A DNA stretch of 64,000 nucleotides, from assembly GCA_036479015.1 (NCBI GenBank), contig JAZGFB010000045.1, positions 1-64,000 of the forward strand, in the 5' to 3' direction. The translations under genes were made by a program, and so were the position numbers. This DNA is from NVTR01 sp036479015 (GTDB lineage: Bacteria; Pseudomonadota; Alphaproteobacteria; Rhodobacterales; Rhodobacteraceae). The notes below the pieces were generated by a model. It did no database searches. It was not told where the DNA came from and saw only the letters and a list, made by a program, of their open reading frames with translations. The stretch's first letter is position 1, and the number at the start of each line of letters is the position of its first letter. Positions 16,575 to 24,032 of the stretch are shown here, in pieces.

Positions 16575-17221
16575 TGGACGGAATCCACGATCTTGGCGGC
16601 AAACAGGGTTTTGGCCCAATCCCCATTGGCGACAATGTGTGCTTTCACCATGATTGGGAACGCCGGATGTGGGCCATTGCACGCTCGGATGTGTTGCCGC
16701 CGGGCTGTACCATCGACTGGTTTCGCCACAGCATCGAAACCATGGCCCCCGGAAACTATCTGACGCTCGCCTATTTCAACAAATGGTGCACCACGCATCT
16801 TATGTTGGCACTGGACGCTGAGCTTATCACCCTGGATGAAATTGCCGCGGGTCATATGGACACCCCGGCCGAACCAGCCCCGGCCCTAACGCTGGATCAA
16901 GTCATCGCAGCCGGGCGCAAGCAGACCCGAGATTTCAGCTGTGAAACCATGACGCCTGCGCGTTTTGGGCTAAACGACACTGTCACCACACGGCGGCACA
17001 TAAACGCCAACCACACACGCCTGCCCGCCTATGCCCGCAACGCCACCGGCACGGTCATCCGTCACCACGGTGCCCATCTTTTGGCCGATAAAGGCGCACA
17101 AGGTCTGCACGAAGCCGAACATCTTTACACGGTTTCCTTTGGCGCTCCTGAGCTGTGGGGCAAAGACGCCAACCCAATAGACACTGTCACGTTAGAGCTG
17201 TGGGAAAGTTATTTTGTTTAG
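16574..17221 (+). CDS. nthB: Nitrile hydratase beta subunit
   Basis: The 215-residue partner of NthA, with which it forms the alpha-beta heterodimer; the active site sits at the interface. The N-terminus M-D-G-I-H-D-L-G-G-x-x-G-F-G-P-I is the family hallmark, followed by W-E-R-R-M-W-A-I and Y-L-T-L-A-Y-F-N-K-W. The C-terminal SH3-like barrel contains T-R-L-P-A-Y-A-R, G-x-V-I-R-H-H-G-A-H and L-Y-T-V-S-F-G-A-P-E-L-W-G. Both upstream (1 base) and downstream (8 base) overlaps indicate one operon with coupled translation. Confidence 0.93.
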   Translation: MDGIHDLGGKQGFGPIPIGDNVCFHHDWERRMWAIARSDVLPPGCTIDWFRHSIETMAPGNYLTLAYFNKWCTTHLMLALDAELITLDEIAAGHMDTPAEPAPALTLDQVIAAGRKQTRDFSCETMTPARFGLNDTVTTRRHINANHTRLPAYARNATGTVIRHHGAHLLADKGAQGLHEAEHLYTVSFGAPELWGKDANPIDTVTLELWESYFV

Positions 17222-17597
17222 GCCTGACGATCCCTTGAAACCGCGTGATGCGGTGTTTGATGAGGCCTGGCACGCCCAGACACTGGCACTTGCTGACACC
17301 ATGGTGCAGGCGGGAATTTTTAGCGCTGATGATTGGGCACTGGCCCTGGGTGCGGCCCTGAAACAAGCCGATGCCAAGGGCGAATCCGACACCACCGAAA
17401 CCTATTATCACTGTGCAATCAATACCTTGGAACAACTGGTCGCAAGAAATACGGCCATTGACCAACCGGCGCTTAATTCTCGCAAAGCCAGCTGGGAGCG
17501 CGCCTATCTGGCCACGCCCCATGGCCAGCCGGTTTCCTTGACTAAGCGCGACAATACCAACCCTACGGCCAAGGCCGGCCCTTCTTTTTTCCCTTAA
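17214..17597 (+). CDS. Nitrile hydratase accessory protein (beta-like activator)
   Basis: A 127-residue protein similar to the N-terminal helical part of the nitrile hydratase beta subunit, the type of small activator that exchanges subunits with apo-enzyme to deliver cobalt. Visible blocks are F-D-E-A-W-H-A-Q-T-L-A-L-A-D, G-x-F-S-A-D-D-W-A-L-A-L-G, Y-Y-H-C-A-I-N-T-L-E-Q-L-V and the P-H-G-Q-P-V segment. The likely start is a TTG at 17214, overlapping the nthB stop, with GGGAAAG upstream. The last six codons (GPSFFP) and the stop lie inside the CTTCTTTTTT… part of an intergenic repeat, so the C-terminal end is probably repeat-derived. No amidase or cobalt transporter gene is adjacent. Confidence 0.85.
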   Translation: MFRPDDPLKPRDAVFDEAWHAQTLALADTMVQAGIFSADDWALALGAALKQADAKGESDTTETYYHCAINTLEQLVARNTAIDQPALNSRKASWERAYLATPHGQPVSLTKRDNTNPTAKAGPSFFP

Positions 17598-17635
17598 TAT
17601 CCCCGCAGCAGGCCTTGATTTTTCGCAGAAAAATC
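17581..17635 (+). repeat. Two-part intergenic repeat, copy C
   Basis: CTTCTTTTTTCCCTTAATATCCC… CGCAGCAGGC (17581–17613) followed by the palindrome GATTTTTCGCAGAAAAATC (17617–17635). It overlaps the 3' end of the nitrile hydratase accessory gene and separates it from the convergent aldo/keto reductase gene. Confidence 0.65.
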
Positions 17636-17682
17636 ACCTCGACTATGTTCTAATCTCTTGCACTTAATGGGGGTCCACATTC

Positions 17683-18750
17683 CTACTCCCGCGATGATGC
17701 TTCCCACAGGTTCACCACCGCTTCATCCAGCGCAAAGACGTCAATCGCCGCAAGCTCGGCCTCGCTGAACTCCAGGTTTTCCACGGCACCTGCACACTCC
17801 ACCACTTGCTCGGGCCGGGATGCGCCGATCAACGCCGTGGAGATGCCGCCCCCGCGCAACACCCAGGCAATTGCCATCTGCGCCAGGGTTTGCTCGCGCC
17901 CTTTGGCAATGTCGTTCAAGCCATGGATTTTGGCGAGCACTTCATCATTCAGCATCCCCGGATCCAGTGATTTGCCCTGACTTGCCCGGCTGTTCGCGGG
18001 CACACCTTTCAAATACTTGCCTGTCAAAACCCCCTGCGCCAGGGGCGTGAACGCGATTGAGCCGACCCCAAGCCCGGATAATGTTTCCCGTAGCCCGTCG
18101 CGTTCAACCCAACGGTTCAGCATGTTGTAGCTTGGCTGATGGATCAGACAGGGCGTGCCCAGATCCTGCAATATCGCCACGGCCTCGCGGGTGCGGGCCG
18201 CATTATATGATGATATCCCGGCATACAGCGCCTTGCCCGATCGCACGATACTGTCCAGCGCGCCCATTGTTTCCTCAAGCGGTGTGTCCGGGTCAAACCG
18301 GTGCGAATAGAAAATATCCACGTACTCCAGCCCCAGGCGTTTCAGCGACGCGTCACAGGACGCCATCAGATATTTGCGGCTGCCCCATTCGCCGTAGGGG
18401 CCGGGCCACATATCATAACCGGCCTTGCTGGAAATAATCAGCTCATCCCGGTAGGGCGCAAAATCGGTGCGCAAAATCTCGCCAAATGCTGTCTCTGCCG
18501 CCCCCGGTGGCGGGCCATAGTTATTGGCCAGATCAAAATGGGTGATGCCCGCATCAAACGCCGCCCGGCAAATGGCCCGTTTGGTTGCGTGCGGCGTGTC
18601 TTGGCCAAAATTGTGCCACAGCCCCAGCGACACTGCGGGCAGCTGCAAACCCGAATTGCCACAGCGCCGATAGGCCATTGTATCATAGCGATCTGGCGCT
18701 GCTTGGTAGAGGGTCGGAAAAGCGGGGGCTGGGTGGTCAGTTTTGGTCAT
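17683..18750 (-). CDS. Aldo/keto reductase (YghZ-like)
   Basis: A 355-residue NADPH-dependent TIM-barrel oxidoreductase. The catalytic tetrad can be placed at Asp73 (T-H-F-D-L-A-N-N-Y), Tyr78, Lys109 (I-S-S-K-A-G-Y-D-M-W) and His150 (I-F-Y-S-H-R-F-D). The G-Y-D-M-W-P-G-P-Y-G-E-W-G-S-R-K-Y-L insertion is typical of the YghZ/Gpr group, which reduces small aldehydes such as methylglyoxal or L-glyceraldehyde 3-phosphate, and also of the beta subunit-like potassium-channel AKR group. The C-terminal phosphate-binding site I-G-A-S-R-P-E-Q is intact. No partner genes; substrate is inferred from the subgroup. Confidence 0.87.
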   Translation of the reverse strand: MTKTDHPAPAFPTLYQAAPDRYDTMAYRRCGNSGLQLPAVSLGLWHNFGQDTPHATKRAICRAAFDAGITHFDLANNYGPPPGAAETAFGEILRTDFAPYRDELIISSKAGYDMWPGPYGEWGSRKYLMASCDASLKRLGLEYVDIFYSHRFDPDTPLEETMGALDSIVRSGKALYAGISSYNAARTREAVAILQDLGTPCLIHQPSYNMLNRWVERDGLRETLSGLGVGSIAFTPLAQGVLTGKYLKGVPANSRASQGKSLDPGMLNDEVLAKIHGLNDIAKGREQTLAQMAIAWVLRGGGISTALIGASRPEQVVECAGAVENLEFSEAELAAIDVFALDEAVVNLWEASSRE

Positions 18751-18825
18751 GGGGAAAGCCTTGGGTTGATAAACATCCTAGCGTAATTTGTGCGCCATTC
18801 CCGCCCATTGAGCAAGCCAAAGCGC

Positions 18826-19362
18826 CTACCCCGCGGGGCAGCCGTTCACATCGACCAGCGCCTTTTCCCAGGCCGCTGCCGCCACGAACCCGGCCTGTTC
18901 CCAGTCATCCTGAGATTTTCGCGGCATGATCCCACGTTCAATCATGTATGTCGGCCGATAGTTGGGCCACCCGGCCCGGCGAATTGCTTTGCAGGTGTCC
19001 TGAAAAAAATCACCGCCCGCGCGCAACCTCGCCGACACGGTTTTCAGCTCATCCACTGTATCGCGCTGGTAGCCGCCAAATACCCAACTGTTCAGCTCAA
19101 CAAAGGCCGCATGCCCGCTTACGTCGCGCACCCGCTGCTGATCAAACGTGCCGTAAACCGAATAGGCCAGAAACACCTGCATGGCGTCCGCGTAACGTTC
19201 CTGCGCAACACAATCGCGCACCGAGCGCGCCAGCCGCGGCGGCGTGTCGGTGTTTTTCAGCTGGGACACTGTGATGCAGGACATATCATTGAACTGGGCA
19301 TGCGCCGGTCGGGCCAGCATCCAGCCAAGTGCGCAGATCAATATTAACCCAGCTTTGCCCAT
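18826..19362 (-). CDS. Secreted protein of unknown function
   Basis: A 178-residue protein from the chosen start. MGKAGLILICALGWMLA… followed by RPAHAQF is a good signal peptide with an A-x-A cleavage site, so the mature protein is periplasmic. A GGGGAA ribosome-binding site 5 bases upstream supports the ATG at 19362; another ATG at 19392 is possible. The mature part has four cysteines (S-C-I-T, R-D-C-V-A, D-T-C-K, N-G-C-P) that could form two disulfides, and a W-V-F-G-G-Y-Q-R-D-T centre. I do not recognise a family. It is divergent from ettA. Confidence 0.6.
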   Translation of the reverse strand: MGKAGLILICALGWMLARPAHAQFNDMSCITVSQLKNTDTPPRLARSVRDCVAQERYADAMQVFLAYSVYGTFDQQRVRDVSGHAAFVELNSWVFGGYQRDTVDELKTVSARLRAGGDFFQDTCKAIRRAGWPNYRPTYMIERGIMPRKSQDDWEQAGFVAAAAWEKALVDVNGCPAG

Positions 19363-19488
19363 GTTTCCCCACAGTGCCAATTGTTCCAGCATTAGATGGC
19401 CCCCGCGAATTTTGACAATCACATTTGCGTAAGCTGGCCTGGGCGCGTAAACGACTGCTCAACATTCACGTTTTCGGAGCAAACCCAA

Positions 19489-21144
19489 ATGGCAGCCTAT
19501 CAATACGTTTACCACATGGACGGTGTCTCAAAGACCTATCCGGGCGGCAAAAAGCTGTTTGAAAACATCCGCCTGTCATTTTTGCCCGGCGTCAAGATCG
19601 GTGTCGTCGGCACGAACGGGTCGGGTAAATCGACGCTGATGCGCATTATGGCCGGGATTGATACCGATTTCACCGGTGAAGCCTGGCACGCTGAGGGCGC
19701 GCGCGTTGGTTACCTGCCACAGGAACCGAAACTTGATGAAACCCTGAGCGTTCGTGAAAATGTCATGCTGGGGGTTAAGGAAAAAAAGGACATCCTTGAC
19801 CGCTATAATGAGTTGGCGATGAACTATTCCGATGAAACCGCCGATGAAATGGCGCAGTTGCAAGATGAGATTGACGCCCAGAACCTGTGGGACCTGGATG
19901 CGCAGATTGATGTGTCTATGGAGGCCCTGCGCTGCCCCGCTGACGACGCCGCGATTGACACGCTTTCGGGTGGCGAAGCCCGCCGGGTGGCACTGTGCGC
20001 TTTGCTGCTGCAAGCCCCCGATATGCTGCTGCTGGATGAACCTACAAACCATCTGGACGCTGAAACCATCGCCTGGCTGCAACAGCACCTGATGGATTAC
20101 AAAGGCACCATTCTGGTTGTCACCCATGATCGCTACTTTCTGGACGACATCACGTCCTGGATTTTGGAACTGGATCGTGGCCACGGCGTGCCGTGGGAAG
20201 GCAACTATTCCAGCTGGTTGGAGCAAAAGGCCAAGCGCCTGACCCAGGAAGCCCGCGAAGACAAATCCAAGCAAAAGACCCTGGAACGGGAGTTGGAATG
20301 GATGCAGCAGGGTCAAAAGGCCCGCCAGGCCAAACAAAAGGCCCGCATCAACGCCTATAACGAACTGGCAGGTCAGTCCGAGCGTGAAAAGCTGGCGCGC
20401 GCCCAGATTATCATTCCGAACGGGCCGCGCTTGGGGGCTAAGGTGATAGAGGTCGAAGGCCTTGCCAAACATATGGGCGACAAACAGTTGATCGAAAACC
20501 TGTCGTTTAGCCTGCCACCGGGCGGCATTGTCGGTGTCATTGGCCCCAACGGCGCGGGTAAAACCACGCTGTTTCGCATGCTGACCGGGCAGGAAAGCCC
20601 CGACGCCGGTACCGTTGAATACGGCGATACTGTGCAGCTGTCCTATGTTGATCAATCGCGCGACGCGCTGAACCCGGATGACAGCGTTTGGCAGGCCATC
20701 GGCGACGGGCAGGACATTATCCATTTGGGGGACGCCGAGGTGAATTCGCGTGCCTATTGCTCGGCGTTCAATTTCAAAGGCGGCGACCAGCAGAAAAAGG
20801 TTGGCATCCTGTCGGGGGGCGAACGCAACCGCGTCCACATGGCGCGGCTGTTGAAAGAGGGCGGCAATGTGCTGCTGCTGGATGAACCCACGAATGATCT
20901 GGACGTGGAAACCCTGCGCGCGCTGGAAGACGCGCTGGTCGATTTCGCTGGCTGCGCCGTGGTGATTTCCCACGACCGGTTTTTCCTGGACCGGATTTGC
21001 ACGCATATCCTGGCGTTTGAGGGCGACGCCCATGTGGAGTGGTTTGAAGGCAACTTTGAGGACTACGAGGAAGATAAGAAGAAACGGTTGGGGGTTGACG
21101 CGGCCGCGCCGACGCGGGTTAAGTTTAAGAAGTTTGTGCGATAA
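19489..21144 (+). CDS. ettA: Energy-dependent translational throttle protein EttA
   Basis: An ABC-F protein (551 residues) with two ATP-binding cassettes and no membrane domain; EttA binds the ribosomal E site and gates the first elongation step in response to the ATP/ADP ratio. Walker A motifs are GTNGSGKST (41–49) and GPNGAGKTT (about 353–361); signature motifs are LSGGEARR (about 164) and LSGGERNR (about 442). The interdomain linker contains the coiled-coil arm (E-R-E-L-E-W-M-Q-Q-G-Q-K-A-R-Q-A-K-Q-K-A-R). The start at 19489 gives the usual N-terminus M-A-A-Y-Q-Y-V-Y-H-M; longer in-frame sequence from 19396 is not conserved-looking. Start supported by CGGAGC upstream. Confidence 0.95.
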   Translation: MAAYQYVYHMDGVSKTYPGGKKLFENIRLSFLPGVKIGVVGTNGSGKSTLMRIMAGIDTDFTGEAWHAEGARVGYLPQEPKLDETLSVRENVMLGVKEKKDILDRYNELAMNYSDETADEMAQLQDEIDAQNLWDLDAQIDVSMEALRCPADDAAIDTLSGGEARRVALCALLLQAPDMLLLDEPTNHLDAETIAWLQQHLMDYKGTILVVTHDRYFLDDITSWILELDRGHGVPWEGNYSSWLEQKAKRLTQEAREDKSKQKTLERELEWMQQGQKARQAKQKARINAYNELAGQSEREKLARAQIIIPNGPRLGAKVIEVEGLAKHMGDKQLIENLSFSLPPGGIVGVIGPNGAGKTTLFRMLTGQESPDAGTVEYGDTVQLSYVDQSRDALNPDDSVWQAIGDGQDIIHLGDAEVNSRAYCSAFNFKGGDQQKKVGILSGGERNRVHMARLLKEGGNVLLLDEPTNDLDVETLRALEDALVDFAGCAVVISHDRFFLDRICTHILAFEGDAHVEWFEGNFEDYEEDKKKRLGVDAAAPTRVKFKKFVR

Positions 21145-21310
21145 TTATGATTCGTTCCCAATGTTAAAAAATGTCAACGGGTTGTTAATTGTCTCAAGTT
21201 ATGAAAAAAATAGCGAGTAGAGGGTTGACATATGGCTGATTCCTTGATCCGCCGCATTTTCACCTTACGTATGTATTAGGACTTAAAAAGTCCAGTTAAA
21301 GGAGAGAGAA
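21145..21310 (+). promoter_or_regulatory. AT-rich leader of the small accessory gene
   Basis: The gap after ettA is AT-rich. It holds a consensus -35 hexamer TTGACA at 21225–21230, though no good -10 follows at 16–18 bases. A small hairpin GGACTT AAA AAGTCC lies at 21279–21293, directly before an AAAGGAG Shine-Dalgarno (21298–21304) and the ATG at 21311. The hairpin could affect access to the ribosome-binding site; that is inference. Confidence 0.4.
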
Positions 21311-21517
21311 ATGATGGATGCAGCACCCGAAAGCTTGCATTCTCTTCTGTTTGAAGAAGGGAGGCAGCTTGAAAATATTAAGTTCTTCCCTGGCACCGAC
21401 CGGGGTTTGACTGCTGAAAAGCTGTGTAATGCTGCTGATAAAGCAATTCGTTCGGCCCTGGACAAGGGTCCAATTGATGTTGTTCCACATACTGGACGAG
21501 AAAAAACAAGTATTTAG
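21311..21517 (+). CDS. 68-residue protein of unknown function
   Basis: A small soluble protein starting with a double Met (MMDAAPESLHSLLFEEGRQL) and containing N-I-K-F-F-P-G-T-D-R-G-L-T-A-E-K-L-C-N-A-A-D-K-A-I-R-S-A. The N- and C-terminal parts look helical. A very good Shine-Dalgarno supports translation. It is separated from the next gene, an ImmA/IrrE-like protein, by a perfect 12-bp inverted repeat that probably terminates most transcription. Codon use is AT-richer than in ettA upstream, which suggests the pair was acquired. No family recognised. A role as antitoxin or regulator for the downstream protein is only a hypothesis. Confidence 0.6.
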   Translation: MMDAAPESLHSLLFEEGRQLENIKFFPGTDRGLTAEKLCNAADKAIRSALDKGPIDVVPHTGREKTSI

Positions 21518-21541
21518 CTGGAAACATAACACCAGTTCTGG

Positions 21542-21567
21542 TAGGCCCGGTTAACTAACCGGGCCTA
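21542..21567 (+). terminator. Intrinsic terminator between the two accessory genes
   Basis: TAGGCCCGGTTA (21542–21553) and TAACCGGGCCTA (21556–21567) are perfect 12-base inverted repeats, followed by TTTTGTG. It ends 20 bases before the ATG of the next gene. It probably terminates transcription of the small gene, or attenuates read-through into the downstream one. Confidence 0.75.
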
Positions 21568-21586
21568 TTTTGTGTGCAGGGTCAAT

Positions 21587-22204
21587 ATGCTAAGACAACT
21601 GGTAAAAAAATTTCAAGGTGTTGTGGATCTCCCAATTGAAATTGGGGAAATTCGCGATGCCGTTGTTGAATGCGGTATCCAAGATCAAATAGTGTTTTCC
21701 GCAGAAGAGTTAGAGACCGGTACACTTCGTGGCGTATTCTACCAGTATACAAGACGAGCAGGTGTTTACGCTGACCCCGAATTTCATACCCTGATCGTTT
21801 ATCCAGAGAATGAAGACCCGATTTGGCAAAGGGTTATCTGCGCTAAAGAACTTATTCATGTTTGCGACAAACAAATTGTAAGAACAAATACCGACCAGGA
21901 AGTCATTGAGCTGGCAAATAAAGTAGTTGGCCCGTTCGAAACGGAATCAACTGAGATTACCGATTTGATGGCCGCAACAGATAAACTCGCTCAGTATCTA
22001 GCTCTGAACCTATTGTTTCCCAAAGCGGCCCGGGATTTGGCACGCGGTCGCATTGAAGCGGATAAAAAGACGCGAGAAGAAATTGCGGACTGGGTTCAAA
22101 TTCCAGTTGAGCACGTTTTTCTAATGCTGTCAGAAGAGTGGGATACAATGAGTGAATTTCTTGTGGCTATTGGCAATGGTGAATTTGCCACCAAGGAAAC
22201 TTAG
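21587..22204 (+). CDS. ImmA/IrrE-like protein with a degenerate HExxH
   Basis: A 205-residue soluble protein. Its centre reads W-Q-R-V-I-C-A-K-E-L-I-H-V-C-D (about 86–100), which aligns by eye with the H-E-x-x-H helix of ImmA/IrrE-type peptidases but with Lys in place of the first His, so zinc binding is doubtful. It is preceded by G-V-F-Y-Q-Y-T-R-R-A-G-V-Y-A-D-P-E and followed by A-A-T-D-K-L-A-Q-Y-L-A-L-N-L-L-F-P-K-A-A-R, the position of the third zinc ligand helix in that fold. ATG at 21587 preferred for the CAGGG upstream. Family and function are uncertain. It ends 7 bases before a REP palindrome and lies in an AT-richer segment. Confidence 0.6.
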   Translation: MLRQLVKKFQGVVDLPIEIGEIRDAVVECGIQDQIVFSAEELETGTLRGVFYQYTRRAGVYADPEFHTLIVYPENEDPIWQRVICAKELIHVCDKQIVRTNTDQEVIELANKVVGPFETESTEITDLMAATDKLAQYLALNLLFPKAARDLARGRIEADKKTREEIADWVQIPVEHVFLMLSEEWDTMSEFLVAIGNGEFATKET

Positions 22205-22210
22205 CATCCC

Positions 22211-22283
22211 GTAGGATGGGTGCTTGCACCCATCACTCCCGCACCAACCACAATACGTGATGGGTGAAATCACCCATCCTACG
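22211..22283. repeat. Inverted pair of REP palindromes (BIME-like)
   Basis: GTAGGATGGGTG at 22211–22222 is the exact reverse complement of CACCCATCCTAC at 22271–22282, and each half contains its own small palindrome: GATGGGTG/CACCCATC units, with GTGATGGGTGAAATCACCCA at 22258–22277. The TAG stop codon of the RAYT transposase (22279–22281) is part of the repeat. Confidence 0.85.
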
Positions 22284-22788
22284 TGCCAACATCACCTGAC
22301 CATTTCGCCCCGCCCCGCCCCAATCGGATATCCCGGTGGATGGATGAATGCGGCCAATCTGCGGCGCGCGCCACGTAGCCATGCTTGACCGGGTTGCCCC
22401 AACAATATTGCATATGCGCGGTAAAATCCGCCTCATCACGAATGGCGTGTTCCCAAAACCGCCTTTGCCAGATGCCGCGTTCCTGCTTGGCACGTTTGGA
22501 TGGGCTGGTTTTTCCATAGCCACCAATGGCCCGCACAAACCGGGTTTTGATTAATCGCCACCGCGTTGAAAAATCCTGGTCCCCCTGCGGCAGCGTCCAC
22601 AGGCAATGTAAATGATTTGGCAGGACAACAATTGCATCCGTCCGCCAGGGCCGCTCGGCAACGGTTTTGGAATAGGCCGCGCGCAGGGCGTCAACCTGAT
22701 CAACCAGAGTGTGTGCCGATCGGTCCGCCAGGTTGACGGTAAAGAAATACGTACCACCACGGATGCGAGCACGGCGATAATTAGTCAT
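22279..22788 (-). CDS. REP-associated tyrosine transposase (RAYT)
   Basis: A 169-residue single-strand DNA nuclease of the Y1/HUH (IS200-like) superfamily, the type thought to mobilise or maintain REP palindromes. The HUH motif is HLH (His59, His61) within V-V-L-P-N-H-L-H-C-L-W-T-L-P-x-G-D, and the catalytic Tyr is Tyr128 in H-M-Q-Y-C-W-G-N-P-V-K-H-G. Other family blocks are R-W-R-L-I-K-T-R-F, R-G-I-W-Q-R-R-F-W-E-H and D-W-P-H-S-S-I-H-R. The gene is flanked on both sides by the matching REP palindromes. All motifs are intact, so it may be active. Confidence 0.92.
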   Translation of the reverse strand: MTNYRRARIRGGTYFFTVNLADRSAHTLVDQVDALRAAYSKTVAERPWRTDAIVVLPNHLHCLWTLPQGDQDFSTRWRLIKTRFVRAIGGYGKTSPSKRAKQERGIWQRRFWEHAIRDEADFTAHMQYCWGNPVKHGYVARAADWPHSSIHRDIRLGRGGAKWSGDVGT

Positions 22789-22817
22789 GGCGTCAAGTTC
22801 GCGCCGATATGGTTAAC

Positions 22818-22841
22818 GATGGGTGAAATCACCCATCCTAC
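22818..22841. repeat. REP palindrome upstream of the RAYT gene
   Basis: GATGGGTGAAATCACCCATC followed by CTAC, identical to 22259–22282 and in the same orientation. It sits 29 bases upstream of the RAYT start, so the transposase gene is bracketed by direct copies of the palindrome. Confidence 0.85.
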
Positions 22842-22968
22842 TTGCACACCCCCGCAAGATCAGGACCATTCTTTTGCTTTACCCCAGAACCCGCCAACAA
22901 ACGCCAAATATCGGCCCCAATTCCCTGCTTATTGGCCCACACCCGGCAACACACAGACAGGCAGATAA

Positions 22969-23361
22969 ATGAGCAGCGAAGCATTTCAGGAACGGCTGTC
23001 ACGCCTTAATGGTGCCGGGCCGGCCCAAACAGTGGAACCCCAGACTGAAGAACCCCGTTTGGCCGAACATTCGGTCACGCCCGGACCCGGGCTATTGGCC
23101 CATATTTTGGCCGGTTTCATACTGATACCACTGGGCGCAATGGCCTCTGTTTTGCGGCCCATGTATATGCAAGCAACCAATGACTGGGTCTATTTCTACC
23201 ACCTGCTTGCATTTGTCGCCCTGACCCATCTTGTTCTGTTTCTTGGCGGCTTGGCCGCGATGATCGGTTTTAAACGCTGGCCATTTTTTGCCAAGACCAT
23301 GCTGATGATGTGGGCCGGGTATGGTGTAGGTACCGCGATGACGGCGTTAATTGTCACCTAG
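22969..23361 (+). CDS. Small integral membrane protein
   Basis: A 130-residue protein with a polar N-terminal 45 residues and three hydrophobic segments: L-L-A-H-I-L-A-G-F-I-L-I-P-L-G-A-M (about 48–65), F-Y-H-L-L-A-F-V-A-L-T-H-L-V-L-F-L-G-G-L (about 77–97) and a third around 108–128 (M-L-M-M-W-A-G-Y-G-V-G-T-A). Inner membrane location is expected. No family or function recognised; the gene stands alone after the REP/RAYT unit. Confidence 0.6.
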   Translation: MSSEAFQERLSRLNGAGPAQTVEPQTEEPRLAEHSVTPGPGLLAHILAGFILIPLGAMASVLRPMYMQATNDWVYFYHLLAFVALTHLVLFLGGLAAMIGFKRWPFFAKTMLMMWAGYGVGTAMTALIVT

Positions 23362-23394
23362 GGCCAGGGCTTAAGCGTTCTGCGCCACCCGCAC

Positions 23395-23790
23395 CTAATT
23401 GCTCCAATCCATTCGCACTAGATCTGGTTTTTTGCTGCTGTAACTGACTGCATGGGTCTTGCGTCCGCTGCTGTAAATTCCCAGTTTATAGCGATCGCCC
23501 GACACATCTTCAAAAACCAGGTTCAACCAGCCCGAGCCTGAACCCTTTGGGCCCTTTGCATCCACCTGCACCGAGTATTTATAGGGCCAGCCTGCCGAAC
23601 GCACCAGCCTTACGGTATAAACGCAGGCATCGGATTTACCGGTTACACAGGCCGAAAGGTCGGTGTCCCCGTTGATGGACATTATGTGTTCAGTCCCCAT
23701 CGACCCGCCCCCTTCGGCCAACGCATAGGAGTTTTCACCACAGGTTTTACAGACGAAATTAGTTATGGGGTAAGCGCTTTGATTGGACAT
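23395..23790 (-). CDS. 131-residue protein with a CxxC motif, function unknown
   Basis: The N-terminus contains a C-x-x-C pair (F-V-C-K-T-C-G-E, Cys14 and Cys17), with two further cysteines at about 48 and 56. The rest is rich in Gly, Ser and Lys and alternates in a way that suggests beta-strands (W-L-N-L-V-F-E-D-V, Y-K-L-G-I-Y-S-S-G). No signal peptide, so cytoplasmic. An AAAGGAAT Shine-Dalgarno supports the start. I do not recognise the family; a surface or carbohydrate-binding beta-sandwich is possible but unproved. Confidence 0.55.
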   Translation of the reverse strand: MSNQSAYPITNFVCKTCGENSYALAEGGGSMGTEHIMSINGDTDLSACVTGKSDACVYTVRLVRSAGWPYKYSVQVDAKGPKGSGSGWLNLVFEDVSGDRYKLGIYSSGRKTHAVSYSSKKPDLVRMDWSN

Positions 23791-24032
23791 ATTTATTCCT
23801 TTGAAATGTAGAGGATGAATATTTTGAGTGTACCGCTCGCAGCCAAACCGATCAAGTTTACATACTGAATGGCAGGTATCGATTTGGTTGGTGCACTGGA
23901 TAAATGGTCAATATCAGCGGGTTAGGTGGCGCCCCAACCCATGCATCCGCCGCATACCGGCAATTCCCTATTGGCTGATGTCATACATCCATGGCGGGTC
24001 TATGTACTTAACAACACAAAAAGGAACGCCCC

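Noticed and set aside
15933..17597. Thiocyanate hydrolase instead of nitrile hydratase
   Set aside because: Thiocyanate hydrolase has split alpha and beta subunits. Here a full-length fused beta subunit and a small activator are present, as in nitrile hydratases.
19576..21033. Minus-strand frame of 485 codons opposite ettA
   Set aside because: Antisense shadow of a fully conserved ABC-F gene; composition is that of reverse-read GC-rich coding DNA.
22211..22841. CRISPR array
   Set aside because: Only a few copies of a palindrome are present, unevenly spaced and around a transposase gene; there are no regular spacers or cas genes.
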